From NCBI RefSeq assembly GCF_964656455.1, contig NC_135715.1:39938603-40002602 (forward strand): a stretch of 64,000 bases of DNA. The letters are read 5' to 3'. The position numbers and the translations under genes were made by a program. The stretch is from Halichoerus grypus. Taxonomy: Eukaryota > Chordata > Mammalia > Carnivora > Phocidae. The notes beneath the pieces were generated by a model. That model saw nothing but the letters and a program-made list of their open reading frames with translations. It did no database searches and was not told the DNA's origin. Positions 22,865 to 35,039 of the stretch are shown here, one piece after another (the stretch's first letter is position 1; each line of letters begins with the position of its first letter).

Positions 22865-25800
22865 TTTGAATTCCTACACCATGATCTCTCAAAGAAAGTA
22901 CCTGGGATACTCTACCACAAATGTTTATCTGTATACTCCAAGTGGAGAAAATAAAAAAAAATTAAGCATAACATGTTTACCAACAGCATTATCTGTAAAT
23001 ATAAAATATTATTTGTAAATATATGTAACCATAAAATTTATGCTACTTGCATATTTAAAATGGACAATATTACATATAAAGTAATTTGTTAAACATTATT
23101 TATTGCCCACTATTCAGAATCATAGTTATGTTGGAAGTACATTTAAGTATTTTCCTATCTGAAGAAAAGATAATAGACAAAATGAATTCTTTAAATCACG
23201 TCCTAATCTATGATTCTATTTAAATATCACTAAATAAACTAAATTAAAAGTCAGGCCATAATCATAAACTTCAGTTAGTTTATCTTTCCCTAGGCACTGT
23301 AATTGCCAGTAAAACCAATATCTTTGATTGTTTTAAATACGAATTAAAGCAATATGCCTGAATATGATTATTAAACTATAGTTTTGAAAAAGGCATCTGC
23401 AGTATGTGAAATTAAGTGATTTACCAATACAAAGGGATTTTTCTTTTCAACTGATGAAAGATCAGATTATAACACAGGTTGTTTAGAATAATGTGAATTT
23501 GAATTATCACTCTTAGTCGTTACCAAAGACCTTTCTGTACTTCGTTAGCTGTCATAAACCACATGTATCATATCAAATGGCACAAAAGCTAAATTGATTT
23601 TCTAAAGTTTCTATTATCTTCTACAACACAGCCATAATATAGAATGATTGATTTTTATTACATTAATTCAATGTAATGGCATTAAAGTTAAATAAGCAGC
23701 CAGGATTAAAAAGGATAATTTCTGTTTCCTATTAACTTCAAGTATATCATTTTTCTCTGTGATTGTTCAAAGTATGACTGATGAAGTCATTGAAAAGATC
23801 CTTTCTCTATGTAGACAATAAAACATAACAATGTAATGTTGAAATATAAAAGCTAGGAAGGGATTCTTCATAGAAAAAAATAAGACAGAGTTTTAAGGTT
23901 TAATTTTTGGTACTATGAATGAACCATATGTTCTCATCTTCAGCATCTGCTAGTTATGGTGATCAGGTTAAGTACTTTTTCAATATGTGAAAATATTTTG
24001 AATTGCTGCTTTTTTAAGTAGGTGGAGGCCATGCAATAAACTAAAACTAAATGGAATGTGTTGTTGTTTTGCTTTGAAGATCTTGGTTAGGGATTCCTGA
24101 AATTTGTAATTTATAGCTCATATTAAAAAAAATTAAGAATACTCATAAACTTCGGATTTCTTAACATTTTCTAACCTATTCTAAGGGATGCTAAAAAATG
24201 CTTAGGTTTAAAATACATATTTTCATTATGAACATTCAGCAATCAGAATAAATGATCATTTCAGACAACATCTATCACTGTGATTTAGCATTATAGTAAT
24301 TTGAGGTCTTCGAACTGCTAGGCATTGGAATGTGCTCTTTCTGACAGTGTAATTAAAGGAGTATGTTTACTTCTCTGATGCTTATAAGTTTACATTTATC
24401 TGCAGACCTGAAGAATTCTCCATTGATTTGTGGAATTAATGAATAAAGTGGATCCTCTTGAGTTTCCTACAGCTGATGAAAAAATGTCAGGGCAGTTGGA
24501 AACCTCCTGAAACACTTAAATGTTCCAATGAATGGTAGGTTGAAAACTATACCCCAACATCTGTGGAGGTTTCTTCGGACAGTTAGGAGGGCGTTCAGTG
24601 TAAATGAACAGGGATTGTGATGGTTGAAGAGGTCTTGCTTCAAGGAGAGTTAGTATTTATGATGAACCATGCTTTTTGCTTATGTGAACTATTCTTCTAT
24701 TCTTCAATGCTAATTGTATAGAACTACATAAAATTTGGATTGAATAGTGTTCTCAAAATTATATTTTTGGAAAATCTATGATTCAAAATTTGCACCTCTG
24801 AGCACCAAGAAGTACGTATGACATGACAAAAACACATCTCTTTAATGATGCCCATAGGACAAAGATGGCAAACATTTTATATGTATGTTCTTTACAGAGT
24901 AGTTACTTGTAAAACTGCATATATTGTTTATGAATATGATTTTACATAAGTAGAAGAGTATAAAATTAAGATAATGTTGCAGTATGATTATTTTAAGAAA
25001 ACCTTAAGAGAGAGACAATGATATAAACTCTAGGGCTTTCTATCTTTTGATGCACCTGTTGGAGAAACTTTATTTCCCATAAACTTACCTGTCTGCTCTT
25101 TTCCATATTATCACGAAAGCAGCTAGGCTCTAATAGAGAAAGCCCCATAACAGAGCAAATGGGTCCTATTCTAAATTTACAAGCCCCTACTTCAAAGTCT
25201 TCCTTGTTATCGTCCAGAAAGAATGCATATACGTTCTTACGTCTAATGATGATTTTAAATGTTCTTAATTTTTCTTACAAGTGCAGATATATTACATGTT
25301 TGTTGGAAAGGATTAAAATGGCACAGAAACATATAAAAAATAGTGATTTAGCACTTATAATTTAGCACTTATACCATATGCAAGGTCATGTCATAGGAGT
25401 TATAGGACAGTAGGGAACACGGGCATTCATCAAAACTATCACTTAAATGAATTTAAATTATGAACTATGATAAGTTTTTCAATAAGAGGTACTTGATACT
25501 AGGAAACTGGTTGGTCCTTGTTGGAGTTGACAAGGGAAATTCCCCAAAGAAATGAATGGCTAGCTGAGATCTGAAAATGAAGAATAATTAAGTGAAGGGG
25601 TCCTCATGCAAACAGGCTCTGGAGTGTAAGGAGAAGAACCCATAAGGAAACAGTGTAAGGAAGCCAGCGGGACGGGAACTAGAAAAGAAGAAGCTTCGTG
25701 AAATTTCATGAACCCTGTAGTGTTAGTCCAGGACCAGATGGCTTTGTTACACCAAATTATTCTTGGACACCTAATAAAAGAAGAAACTTTTCACCTGTTC

Positions 25801-26098
25801 AAGATGGGGAAAGGTATGCTTCATACTGTGTTCTGATGCAATTGCGTTGACCTCTACCCCCTCAGTCCCATAAGACTACCCTCTTGTGCTGAAACTAGTT
25901 ACAGTGCCAACTTGGGCAAAGCCAGCTACATTTGGGTATCATCCATGATGCTTCTCTTCATTCAAATGTGGAATTTCATGCAACTTCTAGCTGCTTTTGC
26001 TGACACTCCTGTACTTTCAGTTTGATTTTAAAATTGTTCCCCTTGGATTTTATCATATTTTACCAGCAGGAAAGTAAGTGCAATAAATGAACAGATCT
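22865..26098. other. Long SINE-free unassigned region
   Basis: About 3.2 kb with no SINE, no clear L1 and no gene. The stretch 25370-25720 ('ggaaattccccaaagaaatg', 'gctagctgagatctgaaaatg', 'gtgtaaggaagccagcggg') resembles an old long mammalian repeat whose other segments recur at 32520-32790 and 42850-44280. The 68-codon frame at 25159 has no motif. Regulatory content cannot be judged from one sequence. Confidence 0.4.
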
Positions 26099-26172
26099 GT
26101 CTATCTATCTATCTATCATCTATCTATCATCTATCTATCTACCTATCTATCTATCATATACCTATCTATCAT
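26099..26172. repeat. (CTAT)n tetranucleotide microsatellite
   Basis: About 18 CTAT/CATC-type units with a few CATCTAT and ACCT interruptions. The open frame across it reads Y-L-S-I repeats and is not a gene. Confidence 0.95.
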
Positions 26173-26363
26173 AAAATTTTCCCTCTTTACTCTTTTTTTT
26201 AAAAGGCTTTCTCTTCTAGACCTTATAAATAACCAAGCTCAAATTCAGATCCGAGGATACACAGTAACCATCAACATACAAAATTTTGTTTTGTTTTTTA
26301 AATATAAATAAGAATGTCCTCATGATATTTGAATCATCTGAAATAAAATATCTGGTAATATTT

Positions 26364-26485
26364 GGGTGACCGGGCTGGCTCAGTTGGAAGAGCATGCAAA
26401 CTCTTGGTTTCGGGGCTGTGAGTTCGAGCCCCACATTGGGTGTAGAGATTACTTAAATAAAAACTTAAAAAAAGAGATAAACATT
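26364..26485 (+). mobile_element. tRNA-Lys-like SINE unit, first of a pair
   Basis: GACCGGGCTGGCTCAGTTGG, then AGAGCATGCAAACTCTTGG, then GTGAGTTCGAGCCCCACATT. This follows tRNA-Lys closely through the D, anticodon (CTT in place) and T arms, and passes into GTGTAGAGATTACTTAAATAAA. It is the short, older SINE form. It shares one target-site duplication with the unit that follows: atctggtaatattt (14 bp) at 26350-26363, and the matching copy only after 26680. Confidence 0.9.
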
Positions 26486-26680
26486 AGGGGTGCCTGGGTG
26501 GCTTATTCAGCTAAGTGTCTGATTCTTAATTTCGGCTCAGGTCATAATCTCAGGGTTGTGAGACTGAGCCCTGAATCAGGCTTCGTGCTGGGTACAGAGC
26601 CTGCTTAAGATTCTCTCTCTCCCTCTCCTTGTGCCCCTCCCCCTGCTCTCTCTTTCTTTCTTCCTCTAAAAAAAAAAAAA
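26486..26680 (+). mobile_element. SINEC unit, second of a pair
   Basis: Head AGGGGTGCCTGGGTGGCTTATTCAG, an older-type middle ('ctgattcttaatttcggc'), a pyrimidine body and A13 tail. The direct repeat atctggtaatattt at 26681-26694 matches the one before the first unit, not the text before this one. No separate duplication for this unit is visible. Confidence 0.94.
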
Positions 26681-26694
26681 ATCTGGTAATATTT

Positions 26695-27323
26695 CTTCAA
26701 TGAGATTGGATACATTAATTTCTGAAATAAGCGGAAAGAACAGGAAATGGAAGGTAAAAACTAAAATAAAAATAACTCTTGAACTGATTAGCAAAGTACT
26801 TCTTTGCCAAGGAGCCATTCACTGTTTTTATATTGTAAGCTTCTTTCTACAAATTTTTGAAATTCCTTATTCCTCTTATTCAGTCAAATATGTAAGTATT
26901 TAGTTAAAGGTGATTAACAAATGCATGAATAGCTGAGTGCTTTCTTTCCCTTCTCCTGATTCTGAGAGTAGAATTTACTTCTGTTTATTTCATGCTTTGC
27001 GTATATACTCAAAAGATAAGTTTTTGGTTTATATTCAGGGATTTTCACATACACCAGAAAAAATTTAGAGTAAACCTATACAGACCACCAAACTGAAAAA
27101 TCATATTTACTTATGTTCTGGATTTCTGACCCTTATTTCATATGAGTATCAATGAGAATACAGTTTAAATTCCAGGGGGAAAATAGTTGTAAATTTCTAT
27201 TTCATTCAGAGTTCTCAGAATTTCCCAGAGTGTTTGTATTTTCATCAATACTGATCTATTGCTGGAATGTCTTCTTGAAGGCCCTGACGTATGAATGATA
27301 TTAGTCTATTAGTATTTTGTTTT
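26695..27323. other. Unassigned DNA
   Basis: No gene; a 67-codon frame at 26700 has no motif. The text near 27010-27130 may be an old repeat, unnamed. Confidence 0.4.
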
Positions 27324-27935
27324 TAACGAAAAGTGGTATTAGTTATCTTTGCTATGTAATAAAATACCACCAATTTTGTGGTTTAAAACAAAATTTAGAT
27401 TCTGTGGGACAGAAGCTTGGACATTACTTGGCTGGATCCTCTACCCAGTGTCTTCACAAATCTTCAGTTGAAGGTGGTGCAATCTCATCTGAGGCTCAGG
27501 GTCCTCTCCCAAGTTCACTGGTTATTGTAAGTTTCTTGAAGTTGTGGGACTGAGGCTCTCAGCTTCTGGAGATCACCTATTATTTCCTGCCACATGGCCT
27601 TCTCCACAACATGACAGTTTGTTCTTTCAAGGTCAAGACGAGTGACTGCTGCTTCCGATCTTTTACTTCTAGAGTCTCTTTTACAGGGCTCACCTGATTG
27701 TCTTACAACCACTACCAGAGATAATCTCTCTGTTGATTAACTCAGAGTCAACTGATGAGAGATCTTAGTTACATCTGCAAAATCCATTTACCTTTGCCAT
27801 GTAATGTAATTTAAGCGAAGGGGGGCTATGACATATTCACAGGTCCAGCCTGCACTCCACAGAAGGGAATTATACAGGAAATGGACACTAGGGGGCAGAA
27901 ATCTTGCTGTCATCTTAGAATTCTGCCTACCATGT
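27324..27935 (+). mobile_element. Ancient mammalian interspersed repeat (LTR/MER type)
   Basis: The segment order matches a common old mammalian repeat: 'tagttatctttgctatgtaa', 'ttttgtggtttaaaacaaaa', 'gattctgtgggacagaagct', 'catctgaggctcagggtcc', 'gccacatggccttctccac', 'cctttgccatgtaatgtaa', and an end at 'gtcatcttagaattctgcc'. From memory I would place it with ERVL-type LTRs such as MLT2, but a MER-type DNA element is not excluded. It carries no coding capacity; the small frames in it are chance. Confidence 0.55.
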
Positions 27936-29168
27936 AAGTTTAAAAGAAATTTTTTAAATGATACGATTAAGATTGTTTCAGGAAAGTGTGCAAATCAAAC
28001 AAAGTGTTTACTTTATAAGTGATTCACTGTTGTTTTTAGAATATGGTGGTCAATTAAATATTTAATATTTTTCATGTGAAATGACATGCAATTCCTCCAA
28101 TAGATAAAATAAAGTGCAGGTTTACGTGGGGGAGGGGAAATTAAGTCAAAACACTGCTTCCTCATACATGTTTCAATCTGTTAACAATTTGCCAAGGATT
28201 TTTAAAGCTTCTACATGAGAAGGAAGGTATTTATTGAATGCAGTTGGAATTAAATGCATTTAGATAAGCTGCGATTTATAATGTTACCAAAATCTCTTCC
28301 ATTGTCTAGTAAGGAAATGCCCTAAAGGTGGAAGAAGAATCCTGAATTAACTTTTCTGTTACATGAAGTACACTTACTAGTCTCACCCTATTTAAACAAT
28401 ATATAGGGAGCTCTATCGTTTGTCTTTCAGTACTTGGTCCAAGACTAAATATCAAGTAACTGATATGGTTTATAGTTTTCTGATTTATCATTGCCATTAC
28501 CAAATTAAGTTTCATTGCTTAAGTGTACCTGGATCTGTTTGGCACTTTAGAACATGGTTAGGTTTCTTTTTCACAGATTTCAGTGTCTTAGAAGGGCTTA
28601 TATTATTTAAACTATTTGTATGACTGAAGATACACTAATTTTAAATGTTCTTAAAATTTTAGAGAGATTAATACAGCTCAATTTTACCATCACTGTTTGT
28701 AATTTTTTAAAGATGTCTTGATAGGTGCAAGTCATAAAAGAAAAATTATGATACAGAAATGATCTGTAATAATATTCACTCCATTGTAAGAGTTCATCTT
28801 GCTAAACAGCTTCTCATTAAGTAAATCAAGCATTTGGGGGCATCACCATAATTATATGTTCCTTAATGTTAAATTTATTCAATATCTATTTTTCAATTAG
28901 CTGGATGGAATTTTGTCTTCCAATATTTAACATGCATATGGTGCGTACTGCTGTGTGAAACCTAAATCCTTCGGTTTTGCTTTACATGATTAACATTTCA
29001 CCCAGCTTAATCTGTATATTTGATTTGAAACTTCTGGGATGGTCTGTGATGCATGCTTTGAATGAAAAAACAACAGCCTCAACTCTGAGAAGATGATTCT
29101 GTTATGGTCTTACTAGCAGAACTGATCCATCTGCTCTCAATTTCTTGCACTTTACAATTCACTTGTAT
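27936..29168. other. Unassigned AT-rich DNA
   Basis: Two opposite-strand frames near 28306-28623 (69 and 67 codons) overlap and have no motif. No repeat could be named. Confidence 0.4.
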
Positions 29169-29187
29169 ATGTGTGTGTGTGTGTGTT
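29169..29187. repeat. Short (TG)n tract
   Basis: About nine TG units. Confidence 0.9.
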
Positions 29188-30050
29188 TCATTCACATTCT
29201 GGCTTCTGCAGAAAGCTTTGGTTACCTTTCAAAGGCAGTAAGAGATGCCGTCAGTTTATTCATCTGTTCCTGCATGTAGAGGACCAAGAAAGAGACCGGA
29301 GAAAGTAATTACAAATTTCTATTTCTGAAAACTTCCTACAACTGTATTGAATGAAACAAAATCAAAATAAGGACAAAAACAGCCTCAAGTGTGGTGTTTA
29401 CCGTGGGTGGGTGGGGAGGTGGATTTAATGACCATACTGTGTAAGAGTATGTTTCATTAGGTGAAAATTTCAACACAACTCAAAAAGCTGCTTGTCTTTG
29501 CATTTATTCTCTATCTCTTCTGTTTCAAGTACCGCACAGGAACCGTGTGCCGGTTGCCAAAATATTCTACGCAATTTTTAAGCAAGAATAACCCGAAGTA
29601 ACCAGAGTTTTAATTTAATTGTTAAGATTCTTCACTGCAAAGCTCACAAGGGAATACAGTCCTATTCTTAGGTATGTATTTTATTTCCTCAATTCCCTGT
29701 CCCTCTCTCCCAAAGCCAGTTGCTAGTCCGGTTGAGAATATGGCATATACTAGCAGCCTATTTCCTTTCAAAAAGTACATAATAACTTCCCACGAACTTG
29801 AAACCCGGCACACAGTCTTATAACTCCTGGCGCTGATGATGAGTTGTTGCTTTTTCAGCAACCATTACAAAGATTCTCAGTTTCTTCTGAACCAAGGCCA
29901 TCCTCAGAAGTGGGTATAACATCACCATGGATGGTCTTGTGAACATAAGATAATACACTTTGTCCATGGGTTAGAAGACTTATTATTCAATTCAACAGAT
30001 ATGTGGGCCCCATGCACAGTGTCTATAGCACTATGTCAGTGTCTGGTGCT
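29188..30050. other. Unassigned DNA, partly non-repetitive looking
   Basis: 29560-29950 has more balanced composition and a 79-codon - frame (29622-29861) lacking motifs. The residue order gives no family. It could be single-copy conserved non-coding DNA; no gene is claimed. Confidence 0.35.
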
Positions 30051-30065
30051 AAAAAACAGCGTTCA

Positions 30066-30292
30066 CGGGGCTCCTGGGTGGCTCAGTCATTAAGCGACTG
30101 CCTTCGGCTCGGGTCATGGTCCCAGGGTCCTGGGATCGAGCCCCGCATCGGGCTCCCTGCTCAGCAGGAGGCCTGCTTCTCCCTCTCCCACTCCCCTTGC
30201 TTGTGTTCCCTCTCTTGGTGTGTTTCTCTCTGTCAAATAAATACATAAAATCTTTAAAAAAAAATAAAAAAAATTAAAAAATTAAAAAAATT
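30066..30292 (+). mobile_element. SINEC copy, sense, young-looking
   Basis: Head CGGGGCTCCTGGGTGGCTCAGTC, a low-divergence body, TCTTTAAAAA, then an unusual A/T-variable tail of AAATTAAAA repeats. The 15-bp target-site duplication aaaaaacagcgttca at 30051-30065 and 30293-30307 is perfect. Confidence 0.97.
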
Positions 30293-30329
30293 AAAAAACA
30301 GCGTTCAGTAAAAATATGTTCAGGAGCAA

Positions 30330-30412
30330 TAGCTGTTATGGAAATGAAAATTAAAGCCACAACAAGAGACCACTATGTACCTATAAAAATGGCTAAAATG
30401 AAAAAAAAAAAT
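30330..30412 (+). mobile_element. Short L1 3'-region scrap
   Basis: 'gaaatgaaaattaaagccac', 'gagaccactatgtacct' and 'aaaatggctaaaatgaaaa' follow the order of a known old L1 3' segment (…aaattaaaaccacaatgaga…atggctaaaatgaaaa). It ends in an A run. The 70-codon frame starting here is this scrap plus flank. Confidence 0.65.
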
Positions 30413-32277
30413 GTGCTATCACAAAATTTTCTTTTGGGCTTAAAGACTCTGAACCCCAGAAAGCTAAAGGCAAAGCCCAAGGAGCCAAGTACTCTTTGGA
30501 ACCCTTCTCAGACTATAGCATTCATTCAAACTAGCAAGGGGTGCTCATGAGGCAGCAGCAGGGAGACTGAGTTAATCCAAAAGGGACTCTTTAATTTGAG
30601 AAAATGAGGAGTTACTTTTAATGGAACATCAGCTTTCCTTCAGACATAAATATAAATGGGGTTAAAAGCAATACCAAGGTGAGCTATAGATAATATCTAA
30701 ACATTTGGCATATCCCAGTTGTAGTTTATCACTTTAAACCCCACTGCTCAATTTTTAAATTATGTGCAAGGAAAAAAGACAGTTATTCCAAAAGAATGAA
30801 AATACTCATGTACCACAGACTTAGCAGAAGAATAGTTAACATATCTGCAGTAGAAATTTGGCATAGACTTGTTATACAGTGACAATTATCATTTTGTGAC
30901 CGTGGGTTGCAGTGTGTTTACTTTAATACAAGCTTACGGATATGGACTATCTCTTAATCACACCCCATTATTGAGTCTGTCTTCTTTGTAAACTTTTGTG
31001 TTTAATTCACAGTGCAATACCAAATTGCAGGTCAATGTAATGGGTCTCAGCTTTTTTATTCATTCTTACCAATAATTATGTTGTAAATATGACCACATAA
31101 TAAATAGAATGGTGTTCTTTAGCACCATCTAGCTTACTTTTTGAGCAAGTCACACAATGAAATTTATCTTCTATAACACTGGTAACGACAATTTTAGATA
31201 GTATAGCTATGAAGGTCTATGAAGAGAGGTCAAAATGACTACAAGCATTAATGTCATTTAAAAAAATTACTTTATGCACACTGTTGCTTTCTCATAGCAT
31301 TAAGGGATTTGTCTTTTTGTACTGTCACTATGTCTTAAGAAATCATTTTCTTTGTGCTAATTGCCAGAAGTGCTTCATTTAAGTGGGAACATTTCACTTA
31401 ATTGCTCTTCAGTTGCTGAGAATCTTTAGAACTAATGTATTTGTTATCAATGGAGATTGAGAGCACTTTATAAAAATAATTTATTAATTTTTACTTTATG
31501 TCATGAAATACAAGTTATTGACATTGCCTTGAGAGAAAGAACTAAGTCATATACAGAGTAGGGAAAAAAATGTAATATGTTGACCTATATTTAGCTGATA
31601 AACACAGTTAATCATGGGAAATTAACATCTATTGTTTACCAAATACCTTCTAGGAGAAAATATTTTGATCAGTTTCTGATTCTGATACACTAGGCTATTT
31701 TGATATCTCCTAGCAGTTTGCATTTCTAGCCACTATTTAAATTTATCTAATCTGCTTGAGGTTGCCACTCTTCAATTTCTTTTACAGTAGCTGCAAGTTA
31801 CCACCTAATTTATGCCTGTTTCCAGACCAGCAAATCTATTTAGGAGAAAGCACAGAACTCTGAGAAATGCAAGACACACACTAGTGTAATGTATTGTATA
31901 AAAACACTTGATGCATGTTAGTTAGGAGAAACATTAAAGCAACGGGAATTTCGAAACTAAGGTTTTAAAAAGTCAGTAATACGGATACTCAAGCAAATAT
32001 CAAAATGTTTTAATGTACGATATTTATAACCATATAATTTGGTTACCTAATGTTAGGTGAATGAAATAAAATAGGTCTAAAATAATCCATCAGTATTAGA
32101 AGTTGCATAATATTTGTTAAAATGGGTACATTTTACAATTTTCTCATTGAAAAAAAAATATTCCTGATATGCCTGGCTTGAATTGAAACTTAGAATTAAA
32201 TATAATGGTGTCAGTTTGGTATCAAAATTATATAAAATTTTAAGGTATTAGAATAATTAATCTCCAGTCTTACTCAT
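30413..32277. other. Unassigned AT-rich DNA
   Basis: About 1.9 kb without an open frame above 60 codons or a nameable repeat. Confidence 0.45.
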
Positions 32278-32414
32278 TCACTTACCCAATAAATATTTAT
32301 TGAATAAACATTATTTTACAATCACTGTCTTAAATGAGAAGAATTTGGTGGTACTCAATGCAATTAAAGTCTCTGATCTTAAAGAGCTTCTATGCTAATA
32401 GGGGGCTACAAACT

Positions 32415-32451
32415 GGTGTGTGTGCGCGTGTATGCGTGCGTGTAAGTGTGG
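32415..32451. repeat. Interrupted (TG)n with GCGC
   Basis: TGTGTGTGCGCGTGTATGCG-type alternation, a purine/pyrimidine alternating stretch of about 36 bp. Confidence 0.85.
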
Positions 32452-32775
32452 TATGTGAAATAGTGTTAAGTGATGTTCAGGAAATTTAACTGGTGTGATA
32501 GTGACTTTTTATTTTCTTAGATTGAATAGCCAAAGGAGTGACATTTAAGAAGAAATTTGAAGGAAGGTCAAGGAATCAACCATACAAAGAGAAGGAAGAA
32601 TATTCCAGGAAATTAGAACACCTATTTAAAAGACTTTTAATGGCTAAAAGTTTATCATATTTGAAAAACTACAACTTCAGTGTGACCTTAACATAGTAGG
32701 TAAGATGAAAAGTGATGAGGTATACGACTGGGGCCAGACCTCATAAGGTTTTCTAAACTAGGGGAAGGAATTTCA

Positions 32776-32812
32776 ATCTTCCTTCTTCCCTCGTTCCCTT
32801 CCTCCCTCCCTC
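32776..32812. repeat. CCTT/CCCT pyrimidine tract
   Basis: A short degenerate pyrimidine tract, similar in kind to the longer one at 22796. Confidence 0.8.
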
Positions 32813-32990
32813 GTAATCCCAGTGGGAGTTCACAGTGGCTTTTATTAGGATCTTGGTAAAACATATGTAATGACAGGGGCAGAGTCCATATATGTTTGCA
32901 TGCAGGTAGTTTAAGTGGGATTATTTTATGAAATAAATTTCAGAATGTGTAGTTGGGAAAAGGAAAGTATCGAGGGGAATACAATTATTT

Positions 32991-34955
32991 TAGGCTTGAC
33001 AATTGCATGCTAGTGTTTTCTTAACAACTGGATGCTGATGTTGCCTTTTACAAAATTGAGAGACTGCTAAGCATGTGATTTAAGTAGTGGCAGAATCAAG
33101 ATTTCTGTTTTGGCTTTTTCAGTTTTGAGATGTTTGTCTTGTTGAGGTATCAAGTAATTATTGATATGTATCTAGTGTTTGGCCTAGAAGTCAGGGTAGG
33201 AAATATACCTTTAGGAATCATCTTCACATGCATGCACTTTTTTCTCCCAAGAAACAAACCTATAAGCCTACTTAAAATAGGTTCAATCACTGGTTTTATA
33301 CGAGATGAGAAAGAAAAATCCTATTTTTTGTTTTGTTTTGTTTTCCATTTAAAAATAGCATATTGATTATAGGAAATTTTAAAGCAAAGTAAGGAAAAAA
33401 GCAACAGTCTCGACAGGAATGAACATAACAATTAGTAATTTGTTTGTATTTATTTATAGATTTTCTATAACAAATTATAAAGGCAAGAATGTTTACTTGG
33501 TAACATTGATGCAACTAAAATATCACCAAACAACTTTAATTTAATCAAGAAGTTTTGTTTTTTTTTTTCAGTAACTCTAACACTAGTTCTATTCAAGAGG
33601 CACACTTACCTCACTCCTCATTTCCAAAATTCTGTCCCCCATGCTATTTTCTTTATAGGACTTCAGACTCAACAGCCCCGTACATGAGAGAAGCAGAAGT
33701 GAAATGTAGCTACTATGGATAATGTTTAGCTAGATGCAGTGTTCAGGAAAAGCATCACACAGAGCAAAATATCCCAATCTGTTCCCCCCAGCCAAACATA
33801 TAGCATTTTCTCTCCTTTCTCTTTTGTTTTGTAGGGGATGCAGCTACTCTTCAGGGCTTAATTTAATTTACAATATTTTGCTGATGGCCAGGCTTCCATA
33901 TTTTCCCACATTATCCTCTTAGCATCTGCTCTTTTCATTCCTCCATCATTGTCTATAAGATTAAAAAGTCTTTATTCTGGAGCAAAGCCTTGTTTTTTAC
34001 GCCATGCTCTTGCCAACCTGGAAACAGCTCCAGTCTTATCTCATATTTATACAGAATGCCAAATCCTGTTCCCTTACTTGTCTCAGCTGGGGAGCCAAGA
34101 GTGCTTAAAGCAGCTGGGGGCAAGTGTGTATATAGCAAAGAGGTGGGGCAGACTTTCCTTCTGCAAAGTTCAATGCTGTACTAAGAGTTTTTGCAGTTAG
34201 GGGTTCTTCCCTCTGGAGGAAACCAACACAACTGGCTCTGTTAAAACTCATTTACTATACACAACCATCTTCCAGATGGTAGCCTCTGACACCACAAAGT
34301 GCCCGAGGCAGAGCTGTGGTTGTAAAGATGTACCTATGAAAGTGATAGGGTAAGGAATACTTTTTTAACAAGCAACTGAAAATGGCATTTAGGAGATGGA
34401 GACTTTGTCACTCTGCTCTTCAGACTCAGTGGTAGTGCTAATACTTTGCAGTTAGCATAAAAACTGAGATGCTATTTTGCTCATTTGTACATGTGTTCGA
34501 GATCTGTTTTAGGTCTTCATTGTTTTTCTATAAATGTGCAACATGCTTTTGAAGACAGAAATGCTACAAAACTTTGCATATTTTGTTCATAATGCAATCT
34601 TTTGTTTTGAGGAGATTTCTCTTTCTAAGCCTATGAATTTAGGTCACTTTGAAGTTGAATTCTCATAGAAATCCATTATCACATTGTCTATTGTCTTTCT
34701 TCTCATATTTTAGCCTTAACGATTGAAGGTCACATTTACTGTGCATCTACAATGTTTTTGCTCATGCCTCTAAACTCCATCTATATATTTTCTATTGATT
34801 TCAAAGTTAAATCCAGACCTGGATGAGTGATATGGGACAAAAAATCGAGGGGGTGTTGAAATGAATAACTTAATGTGTCATTCCATATTTGCAGAGAAAT
34901 ATATTAAGAACAATCACACTTAAGATATTTTTTCTTGATTTGGTAATATCTTGCT
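32991..34955. other. Unassigned DNA, several chance frames
   Basis: Frames of 61-83 codons at 33130, 33734, 33949, 33953(-) and 33990 overlap one another in different phases, as chance frames do. The 33600-34330 part is less AT-rich ('ctcagctggggagccaag', 'gtgcccgaggcagagctg') and could be single-copy conserved DNA or an old LTR. No gene is claimed. Confidence 0.4.
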
Positions 34956-34959
34956 AATT

Positions 34960-35030
34960 GTTTTGTTCTTTTAAAATAAACTCTTTGTTCTTTTAAAATA
35001 AAAGAAATGACTTTGTTTTTTTAAAATAAA
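34960..35030. repeat. Three-unit tandem repeat
   Basis: Three imperfect copies of a 20-28 bp unit sharing TTTGTTCTTTTAAAATAAA, at 34961-34980, 34981-35002 and 35003-35030. The third has TTTGTTTTTTTAAAATAAA. The target-site duplication of the adjacent SINE includes its end. Confidence 0.9.
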
Positions 35031-35039
35031 GCTGAGTCC

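Larger units (their letters stand above)
32278..32990. mobile_element. Long ancient mammalian repeat, decayed
   Basis: It begins 'ccaataaatatttattgaat' and 'cactgtcttaaatgagaag', then shows 'gagcttctatgctaatag', 'gaatattccaggaaattag' and 'ggggccagacctcataagg'. This order is typical of an old repeat that starts with ACAAATATTTATTGAGC-like text. An interrupted GT/GC tract lies at 32415-32451. The family name is uncertain (L2 or another LINE). Confidence 0.45.

Noticed and set aside
22796..26172. CRISPR-like array
   Set aside because: The repeats are 4-bp microsatellites without spacers, and the DNA is clearly mammalian.
26366..26445. Possible functional tRNA-Lys gene
   Set aside because: The tRNA-like text flows into SINE tail without a paired acceptor end or terminator, and the unit has a SINE-type target-site duplication.
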